Shown: positions 3,703 to 5,527 of the stretch, in pieces | Numbering within the stretch: position 1 is the stretch's first letter | Layout: each line of letters begins with the position of its first letter | Assembly: GCA_021832495.1 (NCBI GenBank) | Contig: JAKBKR010000159.1 | Coordinates: forward strand, 1-5,527 | Source of the DNA: a bacterium | Lineage (GTDB): Archaea > Thermoplasmatota > Thermoplasmata > Lutacidiplasmatales > UBA184 | DNA length: 5,527 bases | Reading direction: 5' to 3' | Made by a program: the position numbers and the translations under genes | The notes under the pieces: generated by a model | What the model saw: only the letters and a program-made list of their open reading frames with translations | Database searches by the model: none | Told to the model about the DNA's origin: nothing

Positions 3703-5479
3703 ACCACCACATTTCTTGCGGACCGTTCTCGTAGAGAAGCACGAAGTCCGGACCTTGGAGGAAGGCTAGCTGGGAGGGAGCCATCGGATAGGTCGGCTGG
3801 GAGGGGTCTAATGCTACCCCAACACTGATCATGGTCTGGTCCACGGCCACCGCGTCCACCGGTGAAAGATGATTGGGTGCCAGTGAATCGTTGAGCTCGG
3901 CGGCGACTTCCCGGCTCACGTTCCCCGAAGTGATTCCACAGCGAGTAAGATTGCCCAGAAAGAGGACGCACGTGTTCGACCATGTGGCCGGGTTCCCCGA
4001 GAGCCCGAAGTACATGTCGCTCAGACGATAGTCTGCGGCGAGGGTTGTCCCTATGGCTACGCTATGGGCCCCCCATCCCGCCAGGGCGAGGTCCTGGGGA
4101 GTGAATCCCTCCTGGAATCCGTCGGTGACCTGCGGTGGAGGCAGCGCAACCCACGCATTGGCCCCGATGAGAACGCACACTATGCCCCCGACCGCAAACC
4201 GCTTCCAATCCGACCGTTCGGTGCGTGCGACGAGACCTCCCAATCCGACCGCCACGAGCATTGCCATGGCTATCACCGCCCATTCCGCATGGCGCTCAAC
4301 GGGGAGCGCCTGGATGTTCAGCACGGCGGCACCCGTGGCCGAGATGAGGATGGCCATGACCCAGGCGTAGGGTATTGGAGCGAGACGGCTTCCGGCAGAG
4401 GTCCCAATGCCACCGGCGCTCAATGGGACAAGAGAGATCAATGGCAGGAACCAAAGGACGTCGAGAAGGGGAATCCGCTGCGTGGTGCCAGGGATGGGAA
4501 AGACCACGAGGAGCAACGCCCCTGAGACGATGAAGAGCATGAGCAAGGTGAAGTCCCGGATGAGCTTGGGATCCGTGGCCCATTTGGGACGAGCGATCGA
4601 ACGGAGCTTGGAAAATCGACCCCGTCGCAAGTGGACGAATACCGCCGCCAGCACGATCACGGCCAGCGTGGCGGTTACCAAGAGGACCAGGATCGCGTCA
4701 CTCGAAACTTGGAGGAAGGGTATGTCCGTCAGTTCACGACGGAAGGGCACCGCATACAGGATCCAGTACGAGAACAGGGCGAGGGAAAATATTCCGAAAA
4801 AAACGAACTCGCGAACCGGGAATCGACGAGACCACCGTCCCGGAGTCACGAACTCGAGTCCGACCACCATGGTCAGACCGAGGATGAGCAAGAAGTAACT
4901 CGAAAGGTGATGGCTGATGATGAGCGCGCCGCTTGTGAGAAAGAGCGGCACCATCCAGCGGGCATCGCGCCGTTGCTCGACCAGCATCCACAGGCTTGAG
5001 ACGGCGAGGAGGTCCCCGAGCGTGTCGGGCACGGAATGCGCTAGGATGAACATCCGAGGAAAGGCCACCGTGGCGATCCCGGCGGCGGTAAGTGCCACCC
5101 CGTCCGAAGGAAACAGACGGCGGAACAGAAGGAACAACGGAAGAACCGCGAACGCACCGAGCACCGGGACCGTGACCTGTAACGCGCTCAAAACTGGGGC
5201 CGAGGTCGCCTCTGAGACCGCCCCACCAAGTATGAACATCCCGGGGAAAAAAGGATACCCGAAACCTTTGCCCGGATACCCCGAGAGCAGGAATCGTCCA
5301 TGCTCCACAAGGTAATTCGTGAGATAGTAGTATTCCCCGGTATCCGAACCCCAGATGGGGTAGAACCCAAGGGGTTCAAGCCCCAAGAAAAGCGCCAGAA
5401 AGAAAAGGCCTCCGAGCAGAAGCAAGAAGTGGACCCGGATGCCCCGGGAGGCGATCGGGAGGGTCATCCCGTGGTCCAT
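3689..5479 (-). CDS. Polytopic membrane protein resembling GT-C glycosyltransferases (ArnT/PMT-like fold)
   Basis: The 596-residue protein has roughly ten or more hydrophobic helices: first at about 17-37, last at about 429-446, then a soluble, probably external C-terminal domain (447-596). GT-C enzymes use lipid-linked sugars outside the membrane and carry an acidic motif in the first external loop. Here that loop reads WGSDTGEYYYLTNYLVEHG (43-61), with D46 and E49 as candidates. A second acidic stretch HSVPDTLGDLL (148-158) and SHHLSSY (189-195) also fit polytopic archaeal members. The external domain has ADYRLSDMYFGLSG (482-495), two cysteines (C504, C514) that could pair, and three N-glycosylation sequons (N510, N520, N530). 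The start is ATG 5479 or ATG 5467. An in-frame TAG at 5509-5507 blocks extension, and no good ribosome-binding site is visible. It converges on mptE with a 14-base overlap. Donor, acceptor and exact family are unknown. Confidence 0.6.
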   Translation of the reverse strand: MDHGMTLPIASRGIRVHFLLLLGGLFFLALFLGLEPLGFYPIWGSDTGEYYYLTNYLVEHGRFLLSGYPGKGFGYPFFPGMFILGGAVSEATSAPVLSALQVTVPVLGAFAVLPLFLLFRRLFPSDGVALTAAGIATVAFPRMFILAHSVPDTLGDLLAVSSLWMLVEQRRDARWMVPLFLTSGALIISHHLSSYFLLILGLTMVVGLEFVTPGRWSRRFPVREFVFFGIFSLALFSYWILYAVPFRRELTDIPFLQVSSDAILVLLVTATLAVIVLAAVFVHLRRGRFSKLRSIARPKWATDPKLIRDFTLLMLFIVSGALLLVVFPIPGTTQRIPLLDVLWFLPLISLVPLSAGGIGTSAGSRLAPIPYAWVMAILISATGAAVLNIQALPVERHAEWAVIAMAMLVAVGLGGLVARTERSDWKRFAVGGIVCVLIGANAWVALPPPQVTDGFQEGFTPQDLALAGWGAHSVAIGTTLAADYRLSDMYFGLSGNPATWSNTCVLFLGNLTRCGITSGNVSREVAAELNDSLAPNHLSPVDAVAVDQTMISVGVALDPSQPTYPMAPSQLAFLQGPDFVLLYENGPQEMWWFTGT

Positions 5480-5527
5480 GCCGGAGGAAAGGGGTCGAGC
5501 CGGGACCTACCGCTCCTCGTCCTTGGA
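5480..5527 (-). other. Short upstream flank, possibly the end of a preceding minus-strand gene
   Basis: On the minus strand this edge reads the codons for SKDEER followed by TAG (5509-5507), in the same frame as the membrane protein gene. A charged tail followed by a stop would suit the C-terminus of an upstream gene ending 27 bases before the membrane protein start. With only six codons visible, this is a weak suggestion. Confidence 0.2.

Noticed and set aside
4407..4999. Overlapping plus-strand open frames opposite the membrane protein gene.
   Set aside because: The opposite strand encodes regular transmembrane helices over the same stretch; the plus-strand products are Arg/Asn/Ser-rich and typical of the complement of hydrophobic codons.
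5483..5487. GGAGG on the plus strand near the right edge, as a possible ribosome-binding site for a plus-strand gene.
   Set aside because: No start codon at suitable spacing follows within the window; the nearest candidate, TTG at 5523, is far too distant.
1..5527. tRNA, rRNA, CRISPR repeats, insertion sequences or attachment sites.
   Set aside because: I saw no direct repeat arrays, terminal inverted repeats, transposase motifs or cloverleaf-like segments; nearly all of the window is covered by conserved genes.

Overview
The window is archaeal, most likely euryarchaeal. The gene order on the minus strand is ftsZ - secE - spt5 - rpl11 - (start of) rpl1. From memory, this is the arrangement in Methanocaldococcus jannaschii and other Euryarchaeota. 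The L11, FtsZ1, SecE/Sec61-gamma, Spt5 and MptE sequences are all of the archaeal type. Shine-Dalgarno motifs (GGAGG and relatives) precede most genes, and an archaeal TATA-like box sits in the only real intergenic region. The DNA is clearly GC-rich. A GC-rich Thermoplasmatota-like lineage would fit, but that is inference from overall impression, not a placement.

Layout, right to left on the minus strand. First comes a complete polytopic membrane protein (3689-5479) that resembles GT-C glycosyltransferases. Its last 14 bases overlap the end of a convergent plus-strand gene, mptE (3007-3702), for the archaeal 6-hydroxymethylpterin diphosphokinase. A 76-bp divergent spacer (2931-3006) then separates mptE from the minus-strand operon: ftsZ (1773-2930), secE (1509-1766), spt5 (527-1489), rpl11 (65-523) and the first 22 codons of a gene that is probably rpl1 (1-68). 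Genes in this operon are 3-19 bases apart or overlap by 4, and most ribosome-binding sites lie in or next to the end of the preceding gene.

The operon groups cell division (FtsZ ring), membrane protein insertion (SecE subunit of SecYEG), transcription elongation and coupling (Spt5) and the ribosomal GTPase-associated and L1 stalks. All are growth-rate-linked functions. MptE supplies the pterin precursor of tetrahydrofolate or tetrahydromethanopterin-type C1 carriers.

Most of the window is conserved housekeeping DNA with no sign of a defence system, mobile element or CRISPR. The features that stand out are: (1) an Spt5 about twice the usual archaeal length, with a proline-rich tail and a beta-rich, probably Ig-like domain in front of the NGN domain; (2) an L11 in which the four prolines of the otherwise near-invariant PxPPxGP loop are all replaced; (3) a strong predicted mRNA hairpin at the very start of the presumed L1 gene, reminiscent in position of archaeal L1 autoregulation; (4) a compact divergent promoter with one TATA-like element; (5) a proline-rich FtsZ tail with an atypical C-terminal peptide.
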